Below are positions 1 to 8,830 of a stretch of 64,000 nt of DNA, piece after piece. Made by a program: the position numbers and the translations under genes. The notes below the pieces were generated by a model, which was given only the letters and a program-made list of their open reading frames with translations, made no database searches and had not been told where the DNA came from. Positions within the stretch are counted from its first letter, which is position 1. Every line of letters begins with the position of its first letter. This DNA is from CAWBAT01 sp046331665 (GTDB taxonomy: Bacteria > Acidobacteriota > Terriglobia > Versatilivoradales > Versatilivoraceae): the NCBI GenBank assembly GCA_046331665.1, contig JAXLQK010000019.1:62001-126000 (forward strand). Reading direction: 5' to 3'.

Positions 1-447
1 GGGACGATTTACAGTTCTCTCATCCCTTCTCTGCGCCCAGAGTCCCTCAGGGAGAACCGCATCTGTGGAGAGGGCTGGGCATTGGTTGGCGATGCCGCCG
101 GTTTCTGTGACCCGATTACCTGCGAGGGCATTTATTTTGCGCTCCGTTCCGGAGAATTATTGGCGGAAACCCTCGCTGAAGGAGACAAACAACTCTACGT
201 GCGGTCTTGCAGTCAAGAATTCGTGGGTGACTTCATTTGCGGCGCAAACCTGTTTGAGAAATTTTACGCAGGCCAAATCATGGGCCGGGATTTCATTACG
301 CGGATGGTGCAATGGAGCCGGAAAAGCAAAATCCTTTGCGCCACGATGAATGCTTTTGTCGCCGGAAAGCAAAACTATCGGACTTTGAAATACTCCCTGC
401 TTCGAAAGTCCCCTTTGATACTGCTCGAGTTGCTCCTTGGAACCTGA
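1..447 (+). CDS. Geranylgeranyl reductase-family FAD-dependent oxidoreductase, C-terminal part
   Basis: The reading frame is open from the first base, so the gene starts outside the window and only about 148 C-terminal residues are seen. They contain the motif WALVGDAAGFCDPITCEG followed by IYFALRSGELLAE. This is the conserved second FAD-contact region of the geranylgeranyl reductase / aromatic-ring hydroxylase superfamily (GD loop, then DP-T-EGI). Members reduce isoprenoid side chains or act on other lipophilic substrates; the substrate cannot be told from this part. The family usually has TGEG where this protein has TCEG. It converges on the SDR gene, leaving about 60 bp between the two stops. 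Confidence 0.82.
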   Translation, partial: GTIYSSLIPSLRPESLRENRICGEGWALVGDAAGFCDPITCEGIYFALRSGELLAETLAEGDKQLYVRSCSQEFVGDFICGANLFEKFYAGQIMGRDFITRMVQWSRKSKILCATMNAFVAGKQNYRTLKYSLLRKSPLILLELLLGT

Positions 448-507
448 CTCCAACGAGCGATGACCTTCTGGGATCTTGCTACAGCCGGAAGAACAGCCTG
501 TGGCCCG

Positions 508-1407
508 TCAGCCCGCCGAAGAGCGTTTCGCCTTCTGAAGCCCCACGGAACGCATGATAAAATAATCAAATATTCTCTCAGGCAGGAATCGCTTCATCGC
601 AAGGAAGAGATGGGCATGGCCGGGTGCCGCATAACGGAAGCGGGGCTTTTCATCTTTGAAGGCACGGAGGATAAGCGTGGCGATCTGATCGGGGCGGCCT
701 GCGATGCTTCGGGCACGCTGTCGCGTTAGTGAAAGGTCTGAAAAATAAGGAGCGTAGGGTCCTGCACGATCAAGGATCGGCCGGGAGATTCGATCCGAGG
801 CTTCCAGGAATTCCGTGAGAATAAATCCGGGTTCAATCAGGATTACCTGAATTCCAAAGATCGAAAGTTCACCGCGCAGCCCGTCAGTAATGGCTTCCAA
901 AGCGTGCTTCGTCGCATCGTAAATCGAGGAGAGAGGGCGGGCAATTTTCCCCGCTACGGAGCCGACATGGACAATTCTGCCCGTCCCTTGTTTCCGCATC
1001 GTGGGAATGACAGCCTGAGTCAAGGCGATTAAGGAAAACAAGTTGGTTTCGAAGTTCTGACGAATCGCTTCGACAGGTACCAGCTCAACAGGACCCCGGT
1101 GTCCGTACCCGGCGTTATTGACAAGACCATCAATTCTCCCGAAAGTTTGTAACGTCGTAGCAATAATTCGCTCACGATCCTGGGGGAGTGTAATATCGGC
1201 CGGAATAATAACCGACTTGCCGGCAGATGTTTGCAAGACGGGATCGCCGGTTTTCTCCAGGTCCGCCTTGAGGGAGAGGAGACGCTCCTGACGTCGCGCA
1301 ACCAGTGCCAAAGAGGCCCCTTCTCGTGCCAATAGCCTGGCAGTCGCTTCACCAATCCCGGAGGAGGCACCGGTAATGATAATGGCCTTCCCCTGAATCA
1401 CGCCCAT
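508..1407 (-). CDS. SDR-family NAD(P)-dependent oxidoreductase
   Basis: This 299-residue protein is a classical short-chain dehydrogenase/reductase. It has the nucleotide-binding TGASSGIG at residues 12-19, NNAG at 97-100, the catalytic Ser150 in HVGS, and Tyr163/Lys167 in the YDATK motif. The Rossmann fold covers most of the chain and a longer C-terminal tail of about 60 residues follows. The ATG is preceded by an AGGAGGAG-type ribosome-binding site, which supports the start. Family members reduce or oxidise alcohols, ketones or acyl chains; no substrate is implied by the neighbours. It is transcribed alone, away from the membrane protein that starts at 1777. Confidence 0.9.
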   Translation of the reverse strand: MGVIQGKAIIITGASSGIGEATARLLAREGASLALVARRQERLLSLKADLEKTGDPVLQTSAGKSVIIPADITLPQDRERIIATTLQTFGRIDGLVNNAGYGHRGPVELVPVEAIRQNFETNLFSLIALTQAVIPTMRKQGTGRIVHVGSVAGKIARPLSSIYDATKHALEAITDGLRGELSIFGIQVILIEPGFILTEFLEASDRISRPILDRAGPYAPYFSDLSLTRQRARSIAGRPDQIATLILRAFKDEKPRFRYAAPGHAHLFLAMKRFLPERIFDYFIMRSVGLQKAKRSSAG

Positions 1408-1776
1408 TCTTCTCCTCCTGCTAACCCCTTATTTCTGCCTGCGAATATTTATCAATCTCAATGTAAAAATGTTCCGCTGGGAGATGCGCGGAACCAACTC
1501 AACAAATTTCCAGGCTCAAGCATGCCGTCCTTGGCAGAGTATAGCACAAGGAGAAAAGGCACTCAGGTTAAGGGGAAGAGGCTTATTCCCTGCTTTGAAG
1601 AATCCAAGGTGTTGGTCTGTGTTTGAAGAGTCAGTCCTGGATATTGCAGCAGGATGTACAAAATCAGCCTGGAACTTCTTGCTTCAGTCAGGTGGTTGAG
1701 AAAATTCGAGCCGCGTGATAGGTTTGCCTGGGACTGCGAGTTAGAAAGGAAATTTCAGCGCCTGGAAGGTTCATTC
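1408..1776. other. Intergenic region without a recognised gene
   Basis: This divergent spacer lies between the SDR gene and the flippase-like gene and should hold both promoters. Short open frames here have no recognisable domain. The frame that extends the downstream gene back to 1654 lacks an obvious ribosome-binding site there, so that stretch is treated as leader. Confidence 0.5.
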
Positions 1777-2823
1777 ATGAAGAAAGCGGGACAGTATGGG
1801 ATCAGCCTGGGACTTACCGCTCTCATCGGCTATCTCGTTTACAGGGGGGTGCCAGACTGGCATTATGCCTGGCACGTGATGATTCAGGGGAACCCCCTCT
1901 GGCTTTTAAGCGGTCTTTTTTTTGTAATCCTGCACATGACTTTGAGAGCCCTCCGCTGGGGGATCCTGCTTTCCCCAGTCAAACATCGGATTGCTTTCAG
2001 GAATCTTTTTTCTCTGACCCTGATCAAATATGTCGTAAATGCGGTTCCTCCACGAGCCGGCGAGGTCGCAGCTTCCATCCTCCTGGCACGGAAAGAAAAA
2101 ATCTCAGTGGCTTCGGTGATTGCCGCCTCGCTTTTGGAACGCATACTGGATATGGTCACGGTCATCGTCATTTTCGGATATTACCTGATCTTTTATGCTT
2201 CCCGATTTATGCCAAACTCAAATCGTGGACGGGAGATCATGACGATGATCCAGAAGTACTCCCTCAAAGGGATGCTGGTTCTTGGTCTTCTCTTTGGCGT
2301 GTTGGCCTTCCTATTATGGAAGGACCGCTGGCTGAGTCAGCTCCCCGTTCGGGCTCAAGATCTTCTTCGCTCATTCCTGGGGGGGTTCAAGGGACTTCAG
2401 AAGGGCACCGTGGTCCTGAAATCCGCGATACTTTCCCTGGCAATTTGGATTTCAATCACCTTGCAACTGTGGTCGATGCTCCAGGCTTATGTGGATGTCT
2501 TTCCATTTGCAGGCGCTCTTTTTCTGATGTCTATCACGGTGGTGGGCGTGGCTATCCCGACCCCAGGCGGTGTCGGGGGATTTCAATTCTTCATGAATTT
2601 GGGGCTCATTAACTTCTTTGCTCAATACCTCGCCACCTCGGACCCTGTCTCGCAAGCGGCCGGCATCAGCAATGGATGTTATCTGGCCTCGATGGTGCCT
2701 GTCATGCTCCTTGGCTTGTATTTTCTCAATCGAGAAGGGCTGTCTTTCGGCCGGATTTCCAAGCTCGACGCAGAGCAAAAACCCCGGGAGTTGGAGAAAT
2801 TGGGTTCCACGCCTGAGTTGTGA
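1777..2823 (+). CDS. Lysylphosphatidylglycerol synthase transmembrane-domain (flippase-like) membrane protein
   Basis: This is an integral membrane protein of 348 residues with about eight hydrophobic segments. It matches the UPF0104/AglD2-like family: an N-terminal helix after MKKAGQYG, the motif LRALRWGILL, NAVPPRAGEVAAS in the second third, and a glycine-rich TPGGVGGFQFF near residue 260. The family is the stand-alone membrane half of MprF-like proteins and is thought to move lipids across the inner membrane. The frame is open back to 1654, but a GGAAGG site at 1764-1769 sits 7 bp before the ATG at 1777, so that start was chosen. Its substrate is unknown. Confidence 0.8.
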   Translation: MKKAGQYGISLGLTALIGYLVYRGVPDWHYAWHVMIQGNPLWLLSGLFFVILHMTLRALRWGILLSPVKHRIAFRNLFSLTLIKYVVNAVPPRAGEVAASILLARKEKISVASVIAASLLERILDMVTVIVIFGYYLIFYASRFMPNSNRGREIMTMIQKYSLKGMLVLGLLFGVLAFLLWKDRWLSQLPVRAQDLLRSFLGGFKGLQKGTVVLKSAILSLAIWISITLQLWSMLQAYVDVFPFAGALFLMSITVVGVAIPTPGGVGGFQFFMNLGLINFFAQYLATSDPVSQAAGISNGCYLASMVPVMLLGLYFLNREGLSFGRISKLDAEQKPRELEKLGSTPEL

Positions 2824-3000
2824 GGTAGCGGCTCGCCGAGGCGTCTGGCTTCAGGACCTGATCCAGGGAATCTGAGGTTCGCCTTAGCCCAATTGCCGTC
2901 TGCATTTCCCGGGGCCACACTTCAACCAAAAACCACAGTAATTTGGAACTCTGCCTATGGGAAGTGCCTATTCAAGCCTTTTCCTACGGCTCCAGCCCGT

Positions 3001-4146
3001 TCAATGGGACAGGCTTTCTTTCTTGGCGGCGATCGCCCGTATCAACGTTTCGAAGGAATCGAGAAACAGCTTGACGCCCTCGGTTTGAAGAGTCTTTCCT
3101 ACCTGTTCAATGTCGATGCCCAAGGCGGCTAAACGGGTAAACAGAATCTTGGCAGCGTCCAGATCCTGTTCCAAACGGGCTGAAACTTTTCCATGATCGC
3201 GAAATGCGTCCACAGTTGCCGGAGGCAGCGTGTTCACTGTTTCCGGGCCAATCAACTCTTCCACATAGAGTACATCCCGATATTTCGGATTCTTGGTGCT
3301 TGTACTCGCCCAGAGCGGTCGCTGGACTCTCGCCCCTCGTTTGCGCAAAGAGCCGAAATTGGATTCCGAAAAGATTTCCTTGAATTTCTGGTAGACGAGA
3401 CGCGAATTGGCAATCGCCGCTTGCCCCATCAGGCTTTGGATGAGTGCCTCCTGTCCTTTCGACGCGGCCAGAGCCTGGTCCAGTAACCGGTCGATGAGAG
3501 TATCCACGCGACTCACAAAGAAGCTGGCTACCGAACCGAGCCGGAGCGGTTGACCATTGCGGGCCCTGATTTCCAAGCCGCGCAGATAAGCTTCCGCCAC
3601 ACTGACATAGTGCGAGGGGGAGAACATCAGAGTAACGTTCACATTGATCCCTTCGGAAATCAACGTCTCAATGGCGGGGATGCCCTCCGGGGTGGCCGGA
3701 ACCTTGATCATAACATTGGGCCGGCTCACTCGCTTCCAGAGCCGTCTGGCCTCTTCAATTGTCTTGTCGGTCTGATGCGCCAGGCGGGGGGAAACCTCGA
3801 GGCTTACATAGCCATCCAAGCCTTGAGTTTCGCGATAGACGGTCTGGAAAAGATCCGTTGCGGCCTGGATATCTTCGACAACGAGAGCCTCGTAGATCTC
3901 GTCAACGCTGGCGCCCTGCTTTGACAGCTTGTCCATTTCCGGATCATAGTCGTGGCTTCCGGTAATGGCCTTTTCAAAAATAGTCGGATTTGACGTTACG
4001 CCACGCAAGCCATCTTCATCAATGAGCTTCTTAAGCTGGCCGCTCCGAAGCAACTGTCTGGAAATGCTGTCCAGCCAAATGCTTTGACCCTGGGTTTGAA
4101 GCCCCAACAAGGGATTTCCAACTTGGGCAGATACCACTTGATCCAT
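3001..4146 (-). CDS. tal: Transaldolase
   Basis: This 381-residue enzyme belongs to the longer bacterial transaldolase type. It transfers a dihydroxyacetone unit between sugar phosphates in the non-oxidative pentose phosphate pathway. The early motif GVTSNPTIFEKAI (residues 49-61) is typical. The Schiff-base lysine is Lys148 in VMIKVPAT, followed by INVNVTLMFS. A GGGAGG-like ribosome-binding site precedes the ATG. The FGGY sugar kinase lies directly upstream on the same strand with about 40 bp between them, so the two are probably co-transcribed as a sugar-phosphate unit. Confidence 0.93.
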   Translation of the reverse strand: MDQVVSAQVGNPLLGLQTQGQSIWLDSISRQLLRSGQLKKLIDEDGLRGVTSNPTIFEKAITGSHDYDPEMDKLSKQGASVDEIYEALVVEDIQAATDLFQTVYRETQGLDGYVSLEVSPRLAHQTDKTIEEARRLWKRVSRPNVMIKVPATPEGIPAIETLISEGINVNVTLMFSPSHYVSVAEAYLRGLEIRARNGQPLRLGSVASFFVSRVDTLIDRLLDQALAASKGQEALIQSLMGQAAIANSRLVYQKFKEIFSESNFGSLRKRGARVQRPLWASTSTKNPKYRDVLYVEELIGPETVNTLPPATVDAFRDHGKVSARLEQDLDAAKILFTRLAALGIDIEQVGKTLQTEGVKLFLDSFETLIRAIAAKKESLSH

Positions 4147-4185
4147 AACATCCTCCCCTCATTCAGCAAACTGACTCAAATTCAA

Positions 4186-5658
4186 TTACGGTCCAAATTG
4201 ATTAATCAATAATTCATAGAGTTCGTCCTGTCTCATCCTCATCTTCTCATAAACAGGTTGATTCTCGGGATTCGGAAGATAGACACGACCCAACGGATGA
4301 ACAACCTGTCCACATGCGAAGATCCTCTTTGTAGTTTCCAGGGCCAGCAGGGCAGCACCACGGCTTGAAGCCTCTGTCACTGCGGAAGCGATCACAGGAC
4401 GACCCAGCACATCCGCCATGATTTGAGTCCATGCCGGAGAATTCAATAACGCCCCTCCGGAAGCCACGATTTCGACGGATTCCGGTGCCACGGGCTTGAG
4501 CAAAGAGGCAATCTTTGCAAACCGGCAGGCCACCGATTCAAGACTTGCCCTGAGGATCTCAATCGGCCGCGTGTGAAGATTTAAACCGACAAACGCCGCT
4601 CGGGCCTGCCCTCTCCAACCGGGGCTCCTCTCGCCCAAGAGGAACGGGAGCACCGTCAAACCATGAGCCGCCGGCCCCATCGCCGAAAGTTCTTGTTCCA
4701 GCAACTCGGAATTGGCTTCCAGCCGGATGGTGTCCCGCAACCATTCAAAGAGAATGCCCCCGTTACTGAGGGCTCCGCCTATCAAGAAGCGCCGCCGATC
4801 AATATGATAACACCACAATCCCCGGGGGATAAAGGAGGGCGCTCGATCCAAGCTGATTCTCATTGCCCCGGATGTCCCCACCATCAAGGCGATTCGTTTC
4901 GAGTCAACGCAGCCACTCCCAATATTGCTGCAGGCTCCATCCCCCAACGCCGGGAGCCAGGGGACATCCTTTAACCGCGGCCAGCGTTGGATATAGGGCG
5001 ATCGAAGCTGCTGGAGCGGCGTATCGAGATCTCCCAAGGGAGAAAGCTGCTCTGGAGAAAGTGACAGCGTCCTCAGGATTTCTTCATCCCAGGCGCAGCG
5101 GACCTGATCCAACAATCCGGTTCCTGAGGCCATCGAAATTCCGCAGATGGTCTCCCCAAACAATTTCAGGTAAAGATACTCGCCGAACGACATCCACTTC
5201 TTGGTTCGCTCCCAAAGGTCTGGCCGGCTCTGCCTCAACCATCTCAGTTTCGCGGGCCAATAACTCGGGTGTAAAACGGTTCCAGTGCGGGAGTGAACGG
5301 ACTCTTCATTCAATTGTTGCTTCAATTCCTCGGCGGCTTCTGCACTCCGCGTATCCGCCCACGAGTACACCGGAGTCAACGGGCACTGGTCTTTGTCTAC
5401 TCCCAAGACATTGTGCCAAAAGGTTGAAACTGCCACGGCATCGATTTCTTCGGGATTCCCGATTCCCTTGGCAAACACTTCATCGATGACCTGACACACC
5501 AGCTCGAAGAGGAAATCTGCGTCCACTTCGGCGCCGCCATCGGCTGTGGTTTGAAACTCATATCCTCGCCGGGCGTTTAAGCCCTCGCAAAGTTGAGCAT
5601 TGCGATCATACAAACCCGCGCGTACCGATGAACTCCCGACATCGATCGTAAGAATCAT
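4186..5658 (-). CDS. FGGY-family carbohydrate kinase (gluconokinase-like)
   Basis: This 490-residue protein has the two-domain sugar kinase fold. The N-terminal phosphate loop is LTIDVGSSSVRAGLYD, and the C-terminal ATPase domain has MVGTSGAMRISL, a GGALSNGG turn and the closing IVASGGALLNSPAW (adenosine motif). Length and motifs fit gluconokinase, xylulokinase and related FGGY kinases, which phosphorylate a sugar or sugar acid with ATP. The VDADFLFELV stretch and the neighbouring transaldolase favour gluconate or a pentose, but the substrate is inferred. The ribosome-binding site before the ATG is weak. Confidence 0.85.
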   Translation of the reverse strand: MILTIDVGSSSVRAGLYDRNAQLCEGLNARRGYEFQTTADGGAEVDADFLFELVCQVIDEVFAKGIGNPEEIDAVAVSTFWHNVLGVDKDQCPLTPVYSWADTRSAEAAEELKQQLNEESVHSRTGTVLHPSYWPAKLRWLRQSRPDLWERTKKWMSFGEYLYLKLFGETICGISMASGTGLLDQVRCAWDEEILRTLSLSPEQLSPLGDLDTPLQQLRSPYIQRWPRLKDVPWLPALGDGACSNIGSGCVDSKRIALMVGTSGAMRISLDRAPSFIPRGLWCYHIDRRRFLIGGALSNGGILFEWLRDTIRLEANSELLEQELSAMGPAAHGLTVLPFLLGERSPGWRGQARAAFVGLNLHTRPIEILRASLESVACRFAKIASLLKPVAPESVEIVASGGALLNSPAWTQIMADVLGRPVIASAVTEASSRGAALLALETTKRIFACGQVVHPLGRVYLPNPENQPVYEKMRMRQDELYELLINQFGP

Positions 5659-5697
5659 GAAATGATCCCAGAAGGATTTGAAGTCATCCGGAGTCCT

Positions 5698-6399
5698 CTA
5701 GTAGAAGTAAATCTTCCGACGAAGTTGGTTCCTGCTGCGCCAGATCATGGCAATTCCAGCGACAAATCCCCCGATGTGCGCCCACCATGCCGTTCCTCCC
5801 ATCTGCCCTTTGGAAGCAACCAAGGAGAGCGCTCCGCTGAAAAACTGCATCACAAACCAAAAGCCGATAAAGAGTAGCGCGGGAATTTCGACAAGTTGAA
5901 AAAAGAAGAAAATGGGGAACAACGTCAAGACTCTGGCTCCCGGGAATAGGATGAGATAAGCCCCGAGTACTCCGGCAATGGCTCCGCTCGCTCCCACGGT
6001 GGGAACCGTCGATCCGGAATTTGTCAAAACATGGAACAGGGTCGCGGCCAGACCGCAGAAGAGGTAGAAAAAAAGATAGCGAAAGTGGCCGAGACGATCT
6101 TCCACATTGTCTCCAAACACCCACAAGTAGAGCATGTTGCCTAGGAAATGAAGCCACCCGCCATGGAGAAACATCGACGAAAACAGCGGAAGAATTCCGA
6201 GAAGAATTCCTTGGTGTGACCAGTATTTCGGGCTGAGAAAGAGGGCCGGAACCACTCCAAAATCATAGATGAAACGGTTCAAGAGATCCCTCTGGCCAAG
6301 GGACAACTCGAAGACAAATACAAGCCCATTGAGAATGATCAAAAAAACGGTGACGAGGGGATAGCTTTCAGAGCGGTTAATGTCTTTGAGGGGAATCAT
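5698..6399 (-). CDS. Rhomboid-family intramembrane serine protease
   Basis: This 233-residue polytopic membrane protein has all the active-site elements of rhomboid proteases. It has HGGWLHFLGN at residues 79-88 (His84 and Asn88 in the oxyanion region), the nucleophile Ser139 in GASGAI, and the catalytic His208 in AHIGGFVAG. Six or more hydrophobic segments are visible. Rhomboids cleave transmembrane segments of other proteins; the target is unknown. It lies upstream of the sugar kinase on the same strand with a 39 bp gap, so it may share a transcript with it, although no functional link is evident. Confidence 0.92.
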   Translation of the reverse strand: MIPLKDINRSESYPLVTVFLIILNGLVFVFELSLGQRDLLNRFIYDFGVVPALFLSPKYWSHQGILLGILPLFSSMFLHGGWLHFLGNMLYLWVFGDNVEDRLGHFRYLFFYLFCGLAATLFHVLTNSGSTVPTVGASGAIAGVLGAYLILFPGARVLTLFPIFFFFQLVEIPALLFIGFWFVMQFFSGALSLVASKGQMGGTAWWAHIGGFVAGIAMIWRSRNQLRRKIYFY

Positions 6400-6484
6400 A
6401 GCGAATTCCGGGGTCTCATTCTAATGACTCTAATTATGCAAAACCAGTAAAAAGGGGGAGTCAATAGTGTGGGAGGGGGCCAAT

Positions 6485-7138
6485 TCAGTATACGGGATCG
6501 AAAAATGTCCCGCGGAGTTGCAAGGGTTGTACATCAGGGTAAATGGTGGGAACAAAGGGGAATCTCAAAAGGGAAGATTCCGTTTTCGAGGAGCGGGGTT
6601 CATCCAAATCGGTTCGCTTGATGTTAAAGGAGCGCTTATTCCAATTTCCATTGACCTTGAAAGAAATATGAATGGATTCCCATTCGACTTCCTTCGGCCG
6701 CTCGATGATGTCGCTTTTACCAGAGGGAGGTGAGAAGTAAACGGTCTTGCTCACGGTCTGTCCAGGTTCAATGGTAATTGGGGCAAAACGAGAGATGACC
6801 GATTGCGGCGACTTCAAATCTCCCGCCGGGAAGAACGTACGTTGAAAGGCCTGCGGCCTTAAACGCAGAAAGGGCGTCTGAGCGAGACCCTTTAAGAGAG
6901 AGGCCTCAATATCGAGCACTGCAGCCCGAACCCGACCCGGGTTGTGAAAGGTCAGATCAAGAACCAACGCAGACTCCTGCGGATTGACGCAGGAAACGGC
7001 GGGAGAATACACCACAAGTTTATAGGGAGAAACACGAACCATCCAAAGGGTATAGATCGAGAACCCAAAGGCGAGGATCGAAAGCAAGATGGCAATCAGA
7101 TTGGCTAAAAGAATCATGGATGAACCGATGGATATCAT
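6485..7138 (-). CDS. Hypothetical single-pass membrane protein
   Basis: This 217-residue protein is not recognised as a member of a named family. It has one strong N-terminal membrane helix (residues 7-32, rich in Leu, Ile and Ala) and a soluble remainder that alternates short hydrophobic strands with turns, suggesting a beta-sandwich outside the membrane. There is a FHNPGRVRAAVLD stretch. No catalytic motif is visible. It sits between the aldo/keto reductase and the rhomboid gene on the same strand. The start could instead be the second methionine, at residue 7. Confidence 0.6.
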   Translation of the reverse strand: MISIGSSMILLANLIAILLSILAFGFSIYTLWMVRVSPYKLVVYSPAVSCVNPQESALVLDLTFHNPGRVRAAVLDIEASLLKGLAQTPFLRLRPQAFQRTFFPAGDLKSPQSVISRFAPITIEPGQTVSKTVYFSPPSGKSDIIERPKEVEWESIHISFKVNGNWNKRSFNIKRTDLDEPRSSKTESSLLRFPFVPTIYPDVQPLQLRGTFFDPVY

Positions 7139-7218
7139 GGGATCAACCGAGCTTTCTCGTTACCCTTCAGTGGGTCAAAAACCCTTCCACTACTTTTCGG
7201 TAGTTTAGGGTTGTCGCT

Positions 7219-8622
7219 TTACAAAAAGCCTTTGAAATCTCGGAGGATGGCAACGGAATCAGCTCGGGGAGAGAGCTGGCTTCCCAAAGCATCTGCCACG
7301 TAGGAGGGTCGTCGCATCCCATTGAGCACAGAAGAAAGTCCTTCTAGATTCAAGAGGATAGATAGGGTCATCTGGCTAAGTGAATCAGACGTCTGTGGAT
7401 AACCAGCCTCATACAGGCTGCTGCGGATTCTGTCGGATTGTGGTTGGTGTTGCAATTGGATAAAACGTTCGGCTGCGTCGGCCGTTGTCTGGATCAATTG
7501 CAGAAACTTTTCAAGCCAGGAATTCCACAAAATAGGATGCGATTGATGGTTGCTCGATTCATTGATCCAACGCTTGAGCGGAGGAACAACATACCGATTC
7601 ATCATCAGATTCCATTGGTCGAGTGATTTGGCCTGGCTCACCAATTGTTCGAGCATTTGAGCCAACCCGGCACTTCGTCCATCCAAAGCGGCTGCCTGAA
7701 GTTCGGCCCCAAGTAATTGCTCATGCTCCCGGAGCGGCCTCAATAATTCCTGAAGTTCTCTTTTTCCTGGAGGCCTCTCCCCTGGCTTCGCAAAATCAGC
7801 CAGGCGGATCACCTTCCCCTTACTGAACGCATTCAGCGGACGGTTAGCCAATACGCCGATGCCGTGTTGTTGACAGAAGCCCAGAACGGTGTTGCCTTCG
7901 TTATTTCGTTCCAGGGCGCCACCGCTTTCGACCAAGTTTAACGGAAGCTGTACTATGTGGAAATGATGCGTGGAACTAACCGTCTCCGCTTCCGCGAGAC
8001 AGCGGCTGACGCTCGTCATCGTTGGGTCAGCAGCGGGTAAACCAAAATTGTTCGAGCTAACTCCGTAAAAGCGAATTGCTCCTTCCTGAACCTTCTCCTC
8101 CAGGAATCGAAAAGCCTCACGGATTCTCCGGTAAAACTCATCGTAGTCTGAGGCGTCAAGTTCTTTGAGGTGGGCCTGATGATTCAGGAAATACTCGGGA
8201 TTATGCAACAGAAGAACATCGAGCTGTTCAAGCTGCAACCGCTTTTGAGACCCTTCGATCTGGGTTTGAAGATACTCCGGATGGATACAATGCCAAATTC
8301 CTTCGGCATAGGGGACGATTTCCGGAAATCCGCGGGTGCGGGCTATCTCCATGTTCAACCCTTGGATGTATCCCGCCTTCGTAATGGCGAGGTATTCGTC
8401 CCGGGAAAAATCGGAGAGGACCCGCCCAATGAGCCGTTCCGATTCCCCGTTGCCGTAGTTGGCACTGGTATCAATCAGATTTCCGCCGCGCTCCAGGTAC
8501 AAACGCAAGGCCGCTTCATGTTCCGGATTGCCTTCCACGACACGGTACCCCCCAAATCCCAATGGGTGGCAATACATGCCGGTGGCGCCCAGAGTCCGAA
8601 AATATTCAGGAATCGCGTTCAT
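7219..8622 (-). CDS. Aldo/keto reductase with C-terminal extension
   Basis: The first 300 residues form an aldo/keto reductase barrel. It has GFGGYRVVEG near the N-terminus, DTSANYGNGESERLIG carrying the catalytic Asp and Tyr, AITKAGYI with the catalytic Lys, and LLLHNPEYF with the active-site His. Such enzymes reduce aldehydes or ketones with NADPH. At 467 residues the protein is well over the usual 300-340. The extra C-terminal 130-150 residues are predicted helical, rich in Gln and Leu, and not recognised. It is on the same strand as the pyruvate dehydrogenase genes but about 210 bp downstream of lpdA, so a link is uncertain. Confidence 0.85.
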   Translation of the reverse strand: MNAIPEYFRTLGATGMYCHPLGFGGYRVVEGNPEHEAALRLYLERGGNLIDTSANYGNGESERLIGRVLSDFSRDEYLAITKAGYIQGLNMEIARTRGFPEIVPYAEGIWHCIHPEYLQTQIEGSQKRLQLEQLDVLLLHNPEYFLNHQAHLKELDASDYDEFYRRIREAFRFLEEKVQEGAIRFYGVSSNNFGLPAADPTMTSVSRCLAEAETVSSTHHFHIVQLPLNLVESGGALERNNEGNTVLGFCQQHGIGVLANRPLNAFSKGKVIRLADFAKPGERPPGKRELQELLRPLREHEQLLGAELQAAALDGRSAGLAQMLEQLVSQAKSLDQWNLMMNRYVVPPLKRWINESSNHQSHPILWNSWLEKFLQLIQTTADAAERFIQLQHQPQSDRIRSSLYEAGYPQTSDSLSQMTLSILLNLEGLSSVLNGMRRPSYVADALGSQLSPRADSVAILRDFKGFL

Positions 8623-8830
8623 CGTGAAAAGGGTGGTATCTCTTGACGATTGGCCGTCTTAAGTGGAGAGGAGCGCGGTTGCTGGCTTCACCGTCGCGTA
8701 CTCGAGTTCATTCCTGACAGAATTGGAATGGTCTTTTCCGCTATGCACTAAAGTCACGCAAGTTCCCAAGAAAGGAGCCAGACTCCTTTGGATCCGGCCT
8801 GCGTGGGTCGAAGGAATTTGTATACTCCGA

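Noticed and set aside
1654..1776. N-terminal extension of the flippase-like protein
   Set aside because: No ribosome-binding site at 1654, and the ATG at 1777 has a good site and starts directly before the first helix.
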